Origin: an uncultured Collinsella sp.
GTDB lineage: Bacteria; Actinomycetota; Coriobacteriia; Coriobacteriales; Coriobacteriaceae
Assembly (NCBI GenBank): GCA_900541205.1
Contig: UQIV01000013.1
Location: forward strand, 1 to 64,000
DNA: 64,000 nt
Direction: 5' to 3'
Shown here: piece by piece, positions 42,011-51,184 of the stretch
Position numbering within the stretch: position 1 is the first letter of the stretch
How the letters are laid out: each line of letters begins with the position of its first letter
Position numbers and translations under genes: made by a program
Notes under the pieces: model-generated
Databases searched by the model: none
What the model was told of the DNA's origin: nothing
What the model saw: only the letters and a program-made list of their open reading frames with translations

Positions 42011-43534
42011 ATGCCGTGCACAACGATTTTGGTTGGTAAGAACGCGAGCTACGACGGGTCGACGCTTGTCGCCCGCAATGAGGACTCGTCCAACGGGGTG
42101 TTTGAGCCCAAGCGCATGCGCGTGGTACATCCCGACGAGCAGCCTCGTGTCTACACGAGCGTCCTGAGTCACCTGACCGTTGAACTGCCCGACAACCCCA
42201 TGCGCTACACGAGCGTCCCCGACGTCGTTCCCGGTCACGGCATTTGGGCCGAGGCCGGTTTCAACGAGCTCAATGTTGGCATGTCCGCAACCGAGACGCT
42301 CACCACCAACGAGCGCGTCCGCGGCGCCGATCCGCTCGTGGACTACGTGCCCGCCAAGGGCAACGAGGGCGAGGACGGCTATGTTCCGGCGCAGCCCGGC
42401 GGTCTGGGTGAGGAGGACATGGTGACCCTGGTGCTGCCGTACGCCAAGTCTGCCCGCGACGGCGTGCGCATTCTGGGCGACCTGCTCGAGCGCTACGGTA
42501 CCTACGAGAACAACGGCATCGCCTTTAGTGACGTTGACGAGATCTGGTGGCTCGAGACCATCGGCGGCCACCACTGGATCGCCAAGCGCGTGCCCGACGA
42601 CGCCTATGTGACCATGCCCAACCAGCTGGGTATCGATAGCTTTGACCTGGACGACGCCGAGGGCGCCCAGGCAGATCATATGTGCTCCGCCGATCTGCGC
42701 TCCTGGATGGCCGAGTGGCATCTGGACCTGACGCTGGGCGTCGAGGGCGACGGTCCGGCGACGGTCTTCAACCCGCGCGAGGCCTTTGGCTCGCACAGCG
42801 ACAGCGACCACGTCTACAACACGCCGCGCGCTTGGTACATGCAGCGCTGCCTCAACCCCAGCGATGTATGGGACGGTCCCGACGCCGACTACACGCCCGA
42901 GAGCGACGACATCCCTTGGAGCCGCGTGCCCGAGCGCAAGGTGACCATCGAGGACATCAAGTACGTGCTTTCGAGCCACTACCAGGGCACGGAGTACGAC
43001 TGCTACGGCAGCAAGGGCACGCCCGCCACGCGCGGTGCCTATCGTCCCATCGGCATCAACCGCAACAGCCAGCTTGCCGTGTTGCAGCTGCGTCCCTATG
43101 TACAGCCGGCGTATCGCGCCGTGCAGTGGATGGCGTTTGGCTCCAACTCGTTTAACGCGCTCGTGCCGCTGTACGCCAATGTCGAGACCATGCCCGAGTA
43201 CTATGCCGACACGCAGGCTCGCGTGACGTCCGAGAATTTTTATTGGGCAAATCGCCTGATCGGTGCCTTGGCCGATGTTCGCTTTCATGAGTGCGGTCGC
43301 GCAGTCGAGGATTATCAGGAGAAGGTCGGCGGCATGGGCCACAAGCAGATTCACGACGTTGACGCTGTCGTAGCCGCGCTGCCCGAGGCCGAGGTGCCCG
43401 CCGAGCTCGCCCGCGCCAACGAGGAGTTTGCCGAGCGCGTGCGGGTGGAGACCGATGCTCTGTTGGGCAAGGTGCTCTACACCACGAGCTGTGCCATGAA
43501 GAATTCCTTCGCGATGAACGACAATGTGAGATAA
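42011..43534 (+). CDS. peptidase C69 family dipeptidase
   Basis: A 507-aa N-terminal-nucleophile hydrolase of the PepD/C69 family. I set the start at ATG 42011 (AAGGAGG six bases before it), giving MPCTTILVGKNASYDGSTLVARNEDS, so C3 becomes the nucleophile after processing; an ATG at 42005 would add two residues. Conserved family parts include WWLETIGGHHWIAKRVPDD and the RNED segment. It is predicted cytoplasmic, as no signal peptide is seen, and cleaves dipeptides. The gene stands alone before a strong hairpin. Confidence 0.9.
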   Translation: MPCTTILVGKNASYDGSTLVARNEDSSNGVFEPKRMRVVHPDEQPRVYTSVLSHLTVELPDNPMRYTSVPDVVPGHGIWAEAGFNELNVGMSATETLTTNERVRGADPLVDYVPAKGNEGEDGYVPAQPGGLGEEDMVTLVLPYAKSARDGVRILGDLLERYGTYENNGIAFSDVDEIWWLETIGGHHWIAKRVPDDAYVTMPNQLGIDSFDLDDAEGAQADHMCSADLRSWMAEWHLDLTLGVEGDGPATVFNPREAFGSHSDSDHVYNTPRAWYMQRCLNPSDVWDGPDADYTPESDDIPWSRVPERKVTIEDIKYVLSSHYQGTEYDCYGSKGTPATRGAYRPIGINRNSQLAVLQLRPYVQPAYRAVQWMAFGSNSFNALVPLYANVETMPEYYADTQARVTSENFYWANRLIGALADVRFHECGRAVEDYQEKVGGMGHKQIHDVDAVVAALPEAEVPAELARANEEFAERVRVETDALLGKVLYTTSCAMKNSFAMNDNVR

Positions 43535-43552
43535 AGAGAACCTTGCAACGAG

Positions 43553-43591
43553 CGAGCGGGGCAAACGCCGTCGAAGGCTTTGCCCCGCTCG
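43553..43591. terminator. hairpin after the C69 gene
   Basis: CGAGCGGGGCAAA / TTTGCCCCGCTCG, a 13-bp perfect stem. T-run is weak. Confidence 0.65.
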
Positions 43592-43682
43592 ATTCCTATC
43601 TTGGCGGTAAAACGATTTTGTGTCGTTCGCCCAATCTTGGGTACAAGAAGGCCAATGCAGTTGTTCATGATTGGAGCCAACC

Positions 43683-44099
43683 ATGGTTATGAAACTCGAT
43701 CAGCTTGTTAACGGTGCCATCAACGTGGGCTTCGGCGCCGCCGCCGTTGCCGTCGAGGGCGGCAAGAAGGTCCTCGACGACCTCAATACCAAGGGCGAGC
43801 AGGTCCGCAAGGACGCCGGCACCCCCGATATCGCCCGCAGCGTGTCCGACATGTTCGAGCAAGCGGGTGGCACCATCTCCGACCTGACCGAGCGCCTGGG
43901 CATGCAGGGCGAGACTGCGGCACAGCGCGTGCTCGACGAGCTCATCCTGGCCCGCGTTCGTGTTATGACCGCCTCCGAGCGCACGGCCTTTTTGGCCCAT
44001 GTGCGCGACATCGTCGATTCGGTCGAGGACAACGTGACCTCGGTGCCCGTCGAGTCTGTTGAGCCCGACGACGCAGAGGACGCCGAAGAGGCCGAGTAG
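43683..44099 (+). CDS. phasin-like/unknown helical protein
   Basis: A 138-aa protein starting at ATG 43683 (GGAG six bases before). Mostly amphipathic helix with an N-terminal apolar stretch (LVNGAINVGFGAAAVAVEGG) and an acidic tail. The repeat-like helices with AGGTISDLTERLGM resemble phasin-like or PhaF-type proteins only loosely. It is nine bases before the ABC1 kinase gene, and phasin-like plus UbiB-kinase pairs are seen in other bacteria. Not a named family with confidence. Confidence 0.6.
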   Translation: MVMKLDQLVNGAINVGFGAAAVAVEGGKKVLDDLNTKGEQVRKDAGTPDIARSVSDMFEQAGGTISDLTERLGMQGETAAQRVLDELILARVRVMTASERTAFLAHVRDIVDSVEDNVTSVPVESVEPDDAEDAEEAE

Positions 44100-44107
44100 C
44101 AGCGCAG

Positions 44108-45871
44108 ATGGCAGATTCCACCACCGATTACAACAATCTAGATCCCTTGGGTGACGAGGCGGCGGTTGTCGACGAGGTCGATGCCGCCGTCTCGGGCACT
44201 CGCAAGACGCCGCGTGCTGTCGATATGGTCCCCGAGGAGTCCGACGCGATGGCGCCGGATGAGGAGTATCAGCTCACACCGGCGGGCCGCCGCGAACGCA
44301 TCGGGCAGATCGTTCGCTTGATCAAAAAGTACCGCGTGTGGGATAACCTCACGCCGGTGCGCCTGCGTCGTCTGCTCGAAGAGCTCGGCCCCATGTTCGT
44401 TAAGATGGGGCAGATTCTGGCCAACCGGTCCGAGATTTTGCCGCAGCGTTTTTGCGACGAGCTGCGTCGCCTGCGCTCCGACGTAGAGCCGGTGCCGTAT
44501 GAGGTAGTGCTCCGCTGTCTGGAAGAGGAGTACGGCCAGCGCTTGGGGCAGATGTTCGACGCGATCGACCCCAACCCGCTCGGAAGCGCGTCGCTCGCGC
44601 AAGTTCACCGTGCCCGTCTGGTGACGGGCGAGGACGTGGCCGTTAAGGTGCAGCGCCCCGGCGCGCAGCAGGTCATGGCGCAGGACATCGACATCATTCG
44701 TTCGGTGGTGCGCATCGTTTTCAAGTTCGTCAATACCGATCAGTTTGTTGACCTGCACGGTGTGGTCGAAGAGCTGTGGACCTCGTTTCGCGAGGAGACC
44801 AACTTTTTAGCCGAGGCCAAAAACCTCAACGATTTCTATGACTTTCACAAAAGCGTGCATGGCGTATCGTGTCCCAAATCCTACCTGGACCTTTGCACCG
44901 AACACGTCGTGGTCATGGACTACATCGACGGCATCTCCATCGCCGATCCCGAGCGCCTGGTGGCCGAGGGCTATGACCTGGAAAAGATCGGCTCGGCGAT
45001 TGTCGAGGACTATTCGACGCAGGTGCTCGATGACGGCTTTTTCCATGCCGACCCGCATGCGGGAAACATCATCCTCAAAGACGGCATCGTCTACTTTATC
45101 GACCTGGGAATGGTCGGGCGTATGTCGAGTCACGACCGCGGTATCGTCAAGGACATGATTTTCGCCGTGGCCGAGGGCGACGTGCCCAAACTCAAGGACT
45201 CGCTTATGCGCTTTGCCGTGACGCGCGGCGACTCGGCCGAGCTCGACCATTCGGCCTTTTTGTCCGACTTAGACTTTATCGTCGCCGACTTTGCGGGCCT
45301 CGACCTTAAGGATCTTGATATCGGCGAGTTTTTGACCTCGCTGCTCAATCTGGCGCGCAAAAACGATGTTGAGCTGCCGAGCGTGGTGACGATGTTCGCC
45401 CGCGGCATGGTGACGCTCGAGGGCTTGCTGACTGAGTACATGCCCAACGTCAACATGATTCAGATTATCCAGACGCACATCAAAAACGAGAAAAGCACCT
45501 ATGCGTGCGTACGCGAAATGGGGCGCGATCTTGCCGCGAGCAGCTATCGCGCGGCAAAAGGCTCGCTCGAGGCGGCCGAGTATCTGGGCTTGGCTTCGCG
45601 TATGCTCACGCGCGGCCAGCTTAAGGTGAACACGCAGATCATGAGCAGCGATAAGGCGCTGCGACAGCTGGGTGGAATTATCGACCGCATGTCGATGGCA
45701 ATTGTAATCGCCGGTCTGTTTATCGGTTCGTCGGTGGTGTACTACGCGCGCATCGAGCCGGTTGTGTTCGGTATCCCGGTCATTGGCTTTATGGGCTACG
45801 TGAGTGCGCTGGTGCTGGCGCTGATGCTGGGCCGCGAGATCTGGCGCAACAGTCACGGCGGCAAGCGTTAA
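44108..45871 (+). CDS. ABC1/UbiB/AarF-family kinase-like protein
   Basis: A 587-aa atypical kinase. The ABC1-specific KxGQ motif (FVKMGQILANRSEILP), the Ala-rich loop GSASLAQVHRA, AVKVQRPG with catalytic Lys near 179, the glutamate helix EETNFLAEAKN, HADPHAGNI near 314 and the metal-binding IDLGM near 332 are all present. Two membrane helices lie at the C-terminus (VIAGLFIGSSVVYYARI and VIGFMGYVSALVLALML). UbiB/ADCK proteins aid quinone and lipid biology. This organism may make menaquinone; no quinone genes are adjacent. It is coupled to the phasin-like gene. Confidence 0.93.
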   Translation: MADSTTDYNNLDPLGDEAAVVDEVDAAVSGTRKTPRAVDMVPEESDAMAPDEEYQLTPAGRRERIGQIVRLIKKYRVWDNLTPVRLRRLLEELGPMFVKMGQILANRSEILPQRFCDELRRLRSDVEPVPYEVVLRCLEEEYGQRLGQMFDAIDPNPLGSASLAQVHRARLVTGEDVAVKVQRPGAQQVMAQDIDIIRSVVRIVFKFVNTDQFVDLHGVVEELWTSFREETNFLAEAKNLNDFYDFHKSVHGVSCPKSYLDLCTEHVVVMDYIDGISIADPERLVAEGYDLEKIGSAIVEDYSTQVLDDGFFHADPHAGNIILKDGIVYFIDLGMVGRMSSHDRGIVKDMIFAVAEGDVPKLKDSLMRFAVTRGDSAELDHSAFLSDLDFIVADFAGLDLKDLDIGEFLTSLLNLARKNDVELPSVVTMFARGMVTLEGLLTEYMPNVNMIQIIQTHIKNEKSTYACVREMGRDLAASSYRAAKGSLEAAEYLGLASRMLTRGQLKVNTQIMSSDKALRQLGGIIDRMSMAIVIAGLFIGSSVVYYARIEPVVFGIPVIGFMGYVSALVLALMLGREIWRNSHGGKR

Positions 45872-46024
45872 TGGCCCCTGCGGGACGGAGGAAAACGGAT
45901 CATTTTGCTCGGCGCTCCATCTTCACCCTTTTCTATCGCAAACCATAGCTTTTACCTTGGGCTTCGCCTGTGTGCGGGGCCCTTTTGCGTGCTACCATAT
46001 CGACGGTTTTAATCGATGGCCTAG
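45872..46024. other. intergenic before the riboswitch
   Basis: No gene seen. It must contain the promoter of the DUF4430 operon; I find no convincing -35/-10 pair. Confidence 0.4.
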
Positions 46025-46192
46025 ATGGTGGTGCGGAGACGCACGAATGCGCGGTTTTCCTGCGCGTTTGGGAGAATCGGGGTGCAAGTCCCCGGCTGTA
46101 CCAGTAACCGTAATTCCTCTTGGCCCGGGATGGTCGCGTCGCAGATCGGACGACGTGCCCGAGTCGTTAAGGTTAAGTCGGATCGCCTCCCA
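46025..46192 (+). ncRNA. cobalamin (B12) riboswitch
   Basis: The conserved core is clear: GGGAGAATCGGGGTGCAAG at 46069 on, CCCCGGCTGTACCAGTAAC, CGTAA, and the 3' element AAGTCGGATCGCCTCCC at 46175-46191. This is the AdoCbl riboswitch pattern (B12 box, GGTGCAAGTCC, AAGTCGGAT...CC). The distal stem holds GGTGCGGAGACGCAC and AATGCGCG/CGCGTTT. It ends 66 bases before the first start of the DUF4430 gene, so that gene pair should be repressed by cobalamin. Confidence 0.93.
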
Positions 46193-46196
46193 TCTT

Positions 46197-46273
46197 GCAT
46201 ACGGCTGCGGCTTTTGCCGCCGGTGTGCATAGGGCTCTGGAGGGAAGGGGGACCCCGATGGGGGAACTCGAGC
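46197..46273 (+). promoter_or_regulatory. riboswitch expression platform candidate
   Basis: A hairpin TGCA...GCGGC-TTTT-GCCGC...TGCA (46197-46230) follows the aptamer, and AGGGGGACCCCGATGGGG (46246-46263) can pair CCCC with GGGG around the ATG at 46258. Either could toggle translation of the first gene. A second start (ATG 46339, behind GGAG) is not so enclosed. Confidence 0.5.
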
Positions 46274-49200
46274 GCAACATGCGCGATGACGTGGGGCAGC
46301 CTCAAGGCAACGCTCCAAGTACAGACAGTAGGAGACAAATGGATATGTTTGAGGACGAGCGCGAGCGTGCCTCGTTGCATCGCCGTGGCGCGATTGCACG
46401 CGGTGTAGCCAAGCGCGGCCTGGTGGCATTCCTGGCCTTCGCGATGGCTTTCAGCACCACGCCGGCTCAGCTGTGGGCCGAGGGCGCCGAGGGCATTGCC
46501 GAGGCTGTGGCTCAGGCTGCGACGCCGGGCGAGGACGCAGCGCTTGCGGGCGGTACTGCTGAGCAGAGTGGCGCCGAGGTTTCGGATTCCGTGGGCGCGC
46601 CTACAGCTAGTGCCGCCACAACAGAGGCAGCAACTGGCGACGAAGGCTCGACGACGGGGGAGAGCCCTGCCACGAGCGAGCAGTCTTCGACGGCATCCGC
46701 TGGCCAAGCAGGATCTGCCGCCGCGGCTGCCGTTCAGACGGAGAACCCGACAGAAACCGGCGATGTCGCCAAGAAGCAGGTCGAGGTCTCGTTCTCGATC
46801 ATCGGCACCGATGCCGACGGCAGGGCTCAGACCTGGGTGGCACCTACGCAGCTTAAGCTCGACGAGGGCTCGACGGCTGCGGATGCCTTCGTTAATCTGC
46901 AGCAGAAGACGGGCTTTAAAGCGGATTACGAACCGAACACGGCATACGGCTTCTACCTCAAAAGCATTACGTCCCCGACAGATGGCCGCACGCTTGCCTA
47001 CGATCCGACGACTTATGCCTTCTGGCAGCTGTTCGTCGACGGCGCGTCTTCCTCGGTTGGCGCGAGCAGCGTTAAGCTCACCCAGGGGCAGAAGATTGAG
47101 TTTGCCTATACGGCTGGTAACGCGTCCCCTGTCGTTAAGGACCAGGTTGCCGCAAATGTGACCGTCATTGGTCGCGATGCCCATGGCAAGACTCAGACTT
47201 GGGTCGATAACGCGCAGTATGTGGTGACGTCCGGCTCGAGCGCGCTTGATCTTACGAAGGTCGCGCTCGAGGCAAATGGCATCGACGCCGTTGCTGCGGG
47301 CTCCTTCATTCTGAGCCTTAAGTACAACGGCGTTGAGCTGGGTGCGCCGTTCGATTATTCGACCTATTGGCAGCTGTTCATCAACGGCAAGTCGAGCGAC
47401 TATACGGCAGACAATGTCACCATCCATGCCGGCGATACCGTCACGTGGTTCTACGGTGGCTGGGGCGACCAGCTGCCCTCCGATTCTGTCCATGCTTCCG
47501 TTCAGGTCCTCGGTAAGGACAAGGATGGCAAGCAGCAGGTTTGGGCTTCGACGGGCCAGACGAGTCTCAAGGCGGGCTCTACTGCCAAGGATCTCCTTGA
47601 GCAGACCGGCCTTACTCTCGATGCTGGCGAATCGTCTTGGGGCTGGTTCCTCAACGGCATTACTTCGCCGTTCAATGGTAAGTCCTATGGGTATGATCCT
47701 GCGACCAATAGCTATTGGCGCTTCTATGTAAATGGCAAGTTCGTCGACGTTGGCGCCGGTAGCTACGAGCTCGGCGAGGGCGACGCCATTACCTTTATGT
47801 ATGCTGGCGACAGCGATGCCCTCCCTGGTCAGGTGCTTGGATCCGCCGATATTATCGGCCCCGATGTCAACGGGAATGATACGCGTTGGGGCACGGCGAG
47901 TAACGTTTCTCTGCCCGAAGGCTCCACGGCCCAGAACCTTATTGAGGCAGTTCTGAAGGCCAAGGGCGTTGCGTACAACGGCTCCCAGAGTGGTGAGTAC
48001 TGGTTCCTTAATTCCATTACTTCGCCGTTCGATCACAAGCCATATGGCTGGGATGCTACGACCAATAAATATTGGCACCTGTATATCAACGGAGAGCCCT
48101 CCTTACTCTGCGCTAATCAGATTACGCTCAAGAGTGGCGATAAGGTTACGCTTGCCTATACGACCGATGACTCGCCCATGCCCAATCCCGACAAGATTGT
48201 CGTGGACCCGAGTGCGACGACTCCTGATTGGGATGCCGAGTGGGCCGGCTACGGCAACAGTGGCAACGGTTCGACCGTAACGGATGCCAAGACGCCTGCG
48301 CAGGCTGCCGGTCTTAAGTGGGCCTTCGATTGGAAGGCCGAGTCTGGTCAGCAGTATGCCAACTGCAGCGAACCTGTCATCGCTAACGGCTTTGTGTATA
48401 TTGCGACCGAGAACGAGCTCATTAAGATCGATTCGTCCACGGGCAAAAAGGTTGCCTCTGCGCCGCTTGCCTCCAAGGTGAGCTATACCTCTCGTCCGAT
48501 CTATACCAATGGCCTTATCATCGTTCCGCTCAACGGCGGTGCGGTCCAGGCGATTACTGCAGACAAGCTGATCTGCAAGTGGCTGACGCCCGGTTTGACG
48601 GACTTGACGCAGAGCTCCTGCACCGTCGTTTCGGACGGCGAGTACGTCTATGTAGGCACGGCTGATGGGAAGAAATACGTCAACGGTTCCTTTACGCGCA
48701 TCAAGATCGCCACAGGCGAAGTCTCTTGGCAGAACATCGACGCAGCTGAGGGCTATTATTGGACTGGCGCTGCCCTGACGGATAAGTACGCCATCGTCCC
48801 CACGAGCGCAGGTACGCTTAAGTGCATTGATAAGGCAACGGGTGATGTCGTTTCGACCATGAAGCTCGGCGCCCTTGCGAACGCTGACTGCGTCGCCGAT
48901 CCGTCCAATGGCTCGACCTTCTATCAGATGACGCACGACGGAAAGCTCCATGTGATTTCGCTTTCGGCGAAGGGCGTGCTGAGCGAGCAGAAGACGGTCG
49001 ACCTGGGTCTTACGAATAACATGAGCGCCCCGGCGGTCTCTGGCGACAACTTGATTGTCGGTGGCCAGACGGCTACTGGATCTGCTCTGGTTCTCTATAA
49101 CCTGAAGACCGGTAAGACCACGATGGTCACCGCTGCTGACGGTAAAGAACTACCGGCCGGATTTAATGGTATTGCTGCTACTCCGCTGGTGAGCGTTCAG

Positions 49201-50127
49201 GGCAGCAAGACCTATGTGTACTTCACCGTTAACAGCGCGGATAGCAAGGATTACATCAACTACTCTGCTGGTGGTGGCGTGTATCGCTATACGCTCGGCG
49301 ATGCAGAGGCGACGCAGATTTATGATGCGGCTGGCCATTACCAGTACTGTGACTCTCCGGTCATTGCCGATGCATCTGGCAACCTGTACTACATCAATGA
49401 TTCGGGTACTTTGTTCAAGCTGGGGGCTGTTGAGTCTTGGACGGTTGCCTTTAATTCCAATGGCGGGTCTGCTTGCGACACTAAGTTTGTTGCTACGGCC
49501 GATGGCAAGCTGGTCAAGCCGGCCGATTCGACGCGCGATGGCTACACTTTCGGCGGTTGGTATACCGATGAGGCTTGCACGCAGGCGTATGACTTTAGCA
49601 CGCCGGTAACGGCCGACCTGACGCTGTATGCCAAGTGGACCAAGAATGCCGTTAACCCTGGCGGTAATGGCGGCGCTGGTTCGAATGGCGGCAATGGTGG
49701 CGCTGGCAACGGTTCCGGTGCTGGCGCTGGCACGGGTTCCGGCTCCGGCACGAAGGGCCAGCAGACTGGCGGCGCTGTCGCTCCGGGTCATAAGCCGATG
49801 ACCAAGACGACGGTGTCGACCAAGACCGAGACCAAGGACAACAAGTCCAACAAGAAGGACTCCGATAAGTCCGATAAGAAGGACGAGAAGAAGTCTGGCA
49901 AGAAGTCTGACAAGAAGGACAGCAAGTCCGACAAGAAGTCCGATTCCAAGTCCGATACGGGTGCTGCTTCCACGACCACTGCTAAGAAGTCCTCTGGTGC
50001 TTCCGAGCAGGAGACTGGCACCAATCCGCTCGCCATCGTTGGCATCGCCGCCGGCGTGATTGGCCTTGCGCTCATCGCCGTCTTCGTGCTGACCAAGCGC
50101 GGCAAGGGTGACGGTAATGCCCGATAA
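46258..50127 (+). CDS. large DUF4430-repeat surface protein (transcobalamin-like)
   Basis: A 1289-aa exported protein, from ATG 46258; ATG 46339 (27 residues shorter) is an alternative. A signal peptide follows a basic stretch (RRGAIARGVAKRGLVAFLAFAMAFS...LWA). Four DUF4430-like repeats occupy about 172-643 (QTW, YDP..YWQLFVNG and DG.F patterns). A PQQ-like beta-propeller region spans about 685-1055 (EPVIANGFVYIATENELIKID, SSCTVVSDGEYVYVGTADG), and an InlB/Flg_new repeat about 1061-1128 ends with DLTLYAKW. A Gly-rich then Lys/Asp/Ser-rich stalk leads to ETGTN, a membrane helix and KRGKG, a wall/membrane anchor. Its B12 riboswitch supports a role in cobalamin capture. Confidence 0.87.
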   Translation: MGELERNMRDDVGQPQGNAPSTDSRRQMDMFEDERERASLHRRGAIARGVAKRGLVAFLAFAMAFSTTPAQLWAEGAEGIAEAVAQAATPGEDAALAGGTAEQSGAEVSDSVGAPTASAATTEAATGDEGSTTGESPATSEQSSTASAGQAGSAAAAAVQTENPTETGDVAKKQVEVSFSIIGTDADGRAQTWVAPTQLKLDEGSTAADAFVNLQQKTGFKADYEPNTAYGFYLKSITSPTDGRTLAYDPTTYAFWQLFVDGASSSVGASSVKLTQGQKIEFAYTAGNASPVVKDQVAANVTVIGRDAHGKTQTWVDNAQYVVTSGSSALDLTKVALEANGIDAVAAGSFILSLKYNGVELGAPFDYSTYWQLFINGKSSDYTADNVTIHAGDTVTWFYGGWGDQLPSDSVHASVQVLGKDKDGKQQVWASTGQTSLKAGSTAKDLLEQTGLTLDAGESSWGWFLNGITSPFNGKSYGYDPATNSYWRFYVNGKFVDVGAGSYELGEGDAITFMYAGDSDALPGQVLGSADIIGPDVNGNDTRWGTASNVSLPEGSTAQNLIEAVLKAKGVAYNGSQSGEYWFLNSITSPFDHKPYGWDATTNKYWHLYINGEPSLLCANQITLKSGDKVTLAYTTDDSPMPNPDKIVVDPSATTPDWDAEWAGYGNSGNGSTVTDAKTPAQAAGLKWAFDWKAESGQQYANCSEPVIANGFVYIATENELIKIDSSTGKKVASAPLASKVSYTSRPIYTNGLIIVPLNGGAVQAITADKLICKWLTPGLTDLTQSSCTVVSDGEYVYVGTADGKKYVNGSFTRIKIATGEVSWQNIDAAEGYYWTGAALTDKYAIVPTSAGTLKCIDKATGDVVSTMKLGALANADCVADPSNGSTFYQMTHDGKLHVISLSAKGVLSEQKTVDLGLTNNMSAPAVSGDNLIVGGQTATGSALVLYNLKTGKTTMVTAADGKELPAGFNGIAATPLVSVQGSKTYVYFTVNSADSKDYINYSAGGGVYRYTLGDAEATQIYDAAGHYQYCDSPVIADASGNLYYINDSGTLFKLGAVESWTVAFNSNGGSACDTKFVATADGKLVKPADSTRDGYTFGGWYTDEACTQAYDFSTPVTADLTLYAKWTKNAVNPGGNGGAGSNGGNGGAGNGSGAGAGTGSGSGTKGQQTGGAVAPGHKPMTKTTVSTKTETKDNKSNKKDSDKSDKKDEKKSGKKSDKKDSKSDKKSDSKSDTGAASTTTAKKSSGASEQETGTNPLAIVGIAAGVIGLALIAVFVLTKRGKGDGNAR

Positions 50128-51025
50128 GCCCAAGGAGACCAACGGGCAACAGCCCGACTCCTCGTTTATCCAGCTCGATGATCCAAAGCAAAAGGGCGCC
50201 GCTTCGGCGGCGTCCGCCCCTCGTCGCAAGGCGCTCCTTGGCGTTCTGACTGCCGCTTGCACCATTCTGATCGTCGTCTCGCTGGGTTTCGTCCACCCTT
50301 CCACAAGCGGTGCCTGGTCCATCGACTGGATCATTCAGACCGTGACGGGGGAGAGCGTCGTCACCAAGGACACCAAGGCGTCTGGCTCGACTACTACTTC
50401 GGGCGAGGCCAGTTCCAAGGATTCCAAGTCATCGAATGACGCAAAAGATGAGTCCAAGGATTCTGATGAGTCCAAGTCCAAGGACGATTCCGAGTCTTCA
50501 AGCAAGGAATCGGACAAAAAATCGGATAGCAAGAAGTCCGATGGTCAGGACGGCAAGAAGTCTGGCGATAAATCCGCTGCCCAAAATACGGGAGCCGGTG
50601 ATACTTCCAATGTGTCTGGTGGTGCTTCTTCGGGCGGTGGCCAGTCGTCTGATGGAGCCTCATCCTCTAATGGTGGAAACGCCTCCTCGGGCGGCCAGAG
50701 CGGCTCACAGGAGTCCAACTACGTAACGGTGACGGTTTCGGTCACATCGAGCGCTGTGGGCAATCCTGTGTCCTCTGGCGGCACCTTTACCTTTAACGAA
50801 GGCGCTACCGTCTACGATGCCCTTTGCGCGCTGGGCCTTTCTGTCAACGCACATGGCTCATCGTACGGCACGTATGTCTCCGCGATTGGCGGTTTGGCCG
50901 AGAAACAGTACGGCGGCACGAGCGGCTGGATGTACTCCGTCAACGGCACAACGCCCATGACGGCCTGCAGCAACTACGTTCTCTCAAACGGCGACAACGT
51001 AGTCTGGTATTACGTTACAGGCTAG
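50117..51025 (+). CDS. membrane-anchored DUF4430 protein
   Basis: A 302-aa protein that overlaps the previous gene by 11 bases (ATG 50117), so the two are translationally coupled. A cytosolic N-terminus (residues 1-38) precedes one membrane helix (ALLGVLTAACTILIVVSLGF, 40-60). A long Ser/Lys/Asp-rich extracellular stalk leads to one DUF4430 domain at about 205-302 (GATVYDALCALGLSVN, YGTYVSAIGGLAEKQYGG, GWMYSVNGTTP, NGDNVVWYYVTG). DUF4430 is the transcobalamin/intrinsic factor C-terminal fold (PF14478). It would hold a ligand near the membrane. Confidence 0.88.
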   Translation: MPDKPKETNGQQPDSSFIQLDDPKQKGAASAASAPRRKALLGVLTAACTILIVVSLGFVHPSTSGAWSIDWIIQTVTGESVVTKDTKASGSTTTSGEASSKDSKSSNDAKDESKDSDESKSKDDSESSSKESDKKSDSKKSDGQDGKKSGDKSAAQNTGAGDTSNVSGGASSGGGQSSDGASSSNGGNASSGGQSGSQESNYVTVTVSVTSSAVGNPVSSGGTFTFNEGATVYDALCALGLSVNAHGSSYGTYVSAIGGLAEKQYGGTSGWMYSVNGTTPMTACSNYVLSNGDNVVWYYVTG

Positions 51026-51047
51026 AGACCTCGACATAGCGCGCCAG

Positions 51048-51085
51048 ACGGGCGGTTCGGACAAACATCCGGGCCGCCCGTTTTT
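51048..51085 (+). terminator. Rho-independent terminator of the DUF4430 operon
   Basis: ACGGGCGG / CCGCCCGT stem followed by TTTTT. Confidence 0.9.
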
Positions 51086-51120
51086 CATGCGAATTGGACG
51101 GGGTCGCCTGGGATCTCGGC

Positions 51121-51158
51121 AAACAAAAAACCGATTGGAACGGGAATTCCAACCGGTT
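51121..51158 (-). terminator. terminator of the GtrA gene
   Basis: AACCGATTGGAA / TTCCAACCGGTT; TTTTTTGTTT follows on the minus strand. Confidence 0.85.
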
Positions 51159-51184
51159 ATACATTCAAGCAAATAGTGAATCGA

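Noticed and set aside
41683..42021. 112-codon minus-strand frame through the MITE-like element
   Set aside because: It spans the inverted ends, lacks a ribosome site and has no family pattern.
46021..48078. 685-codon minus-strand frame opposite the riboswitch and DUF4430 gene
   Set aside because: It runs through the riboswitch and a coding gene, and has no family motif.
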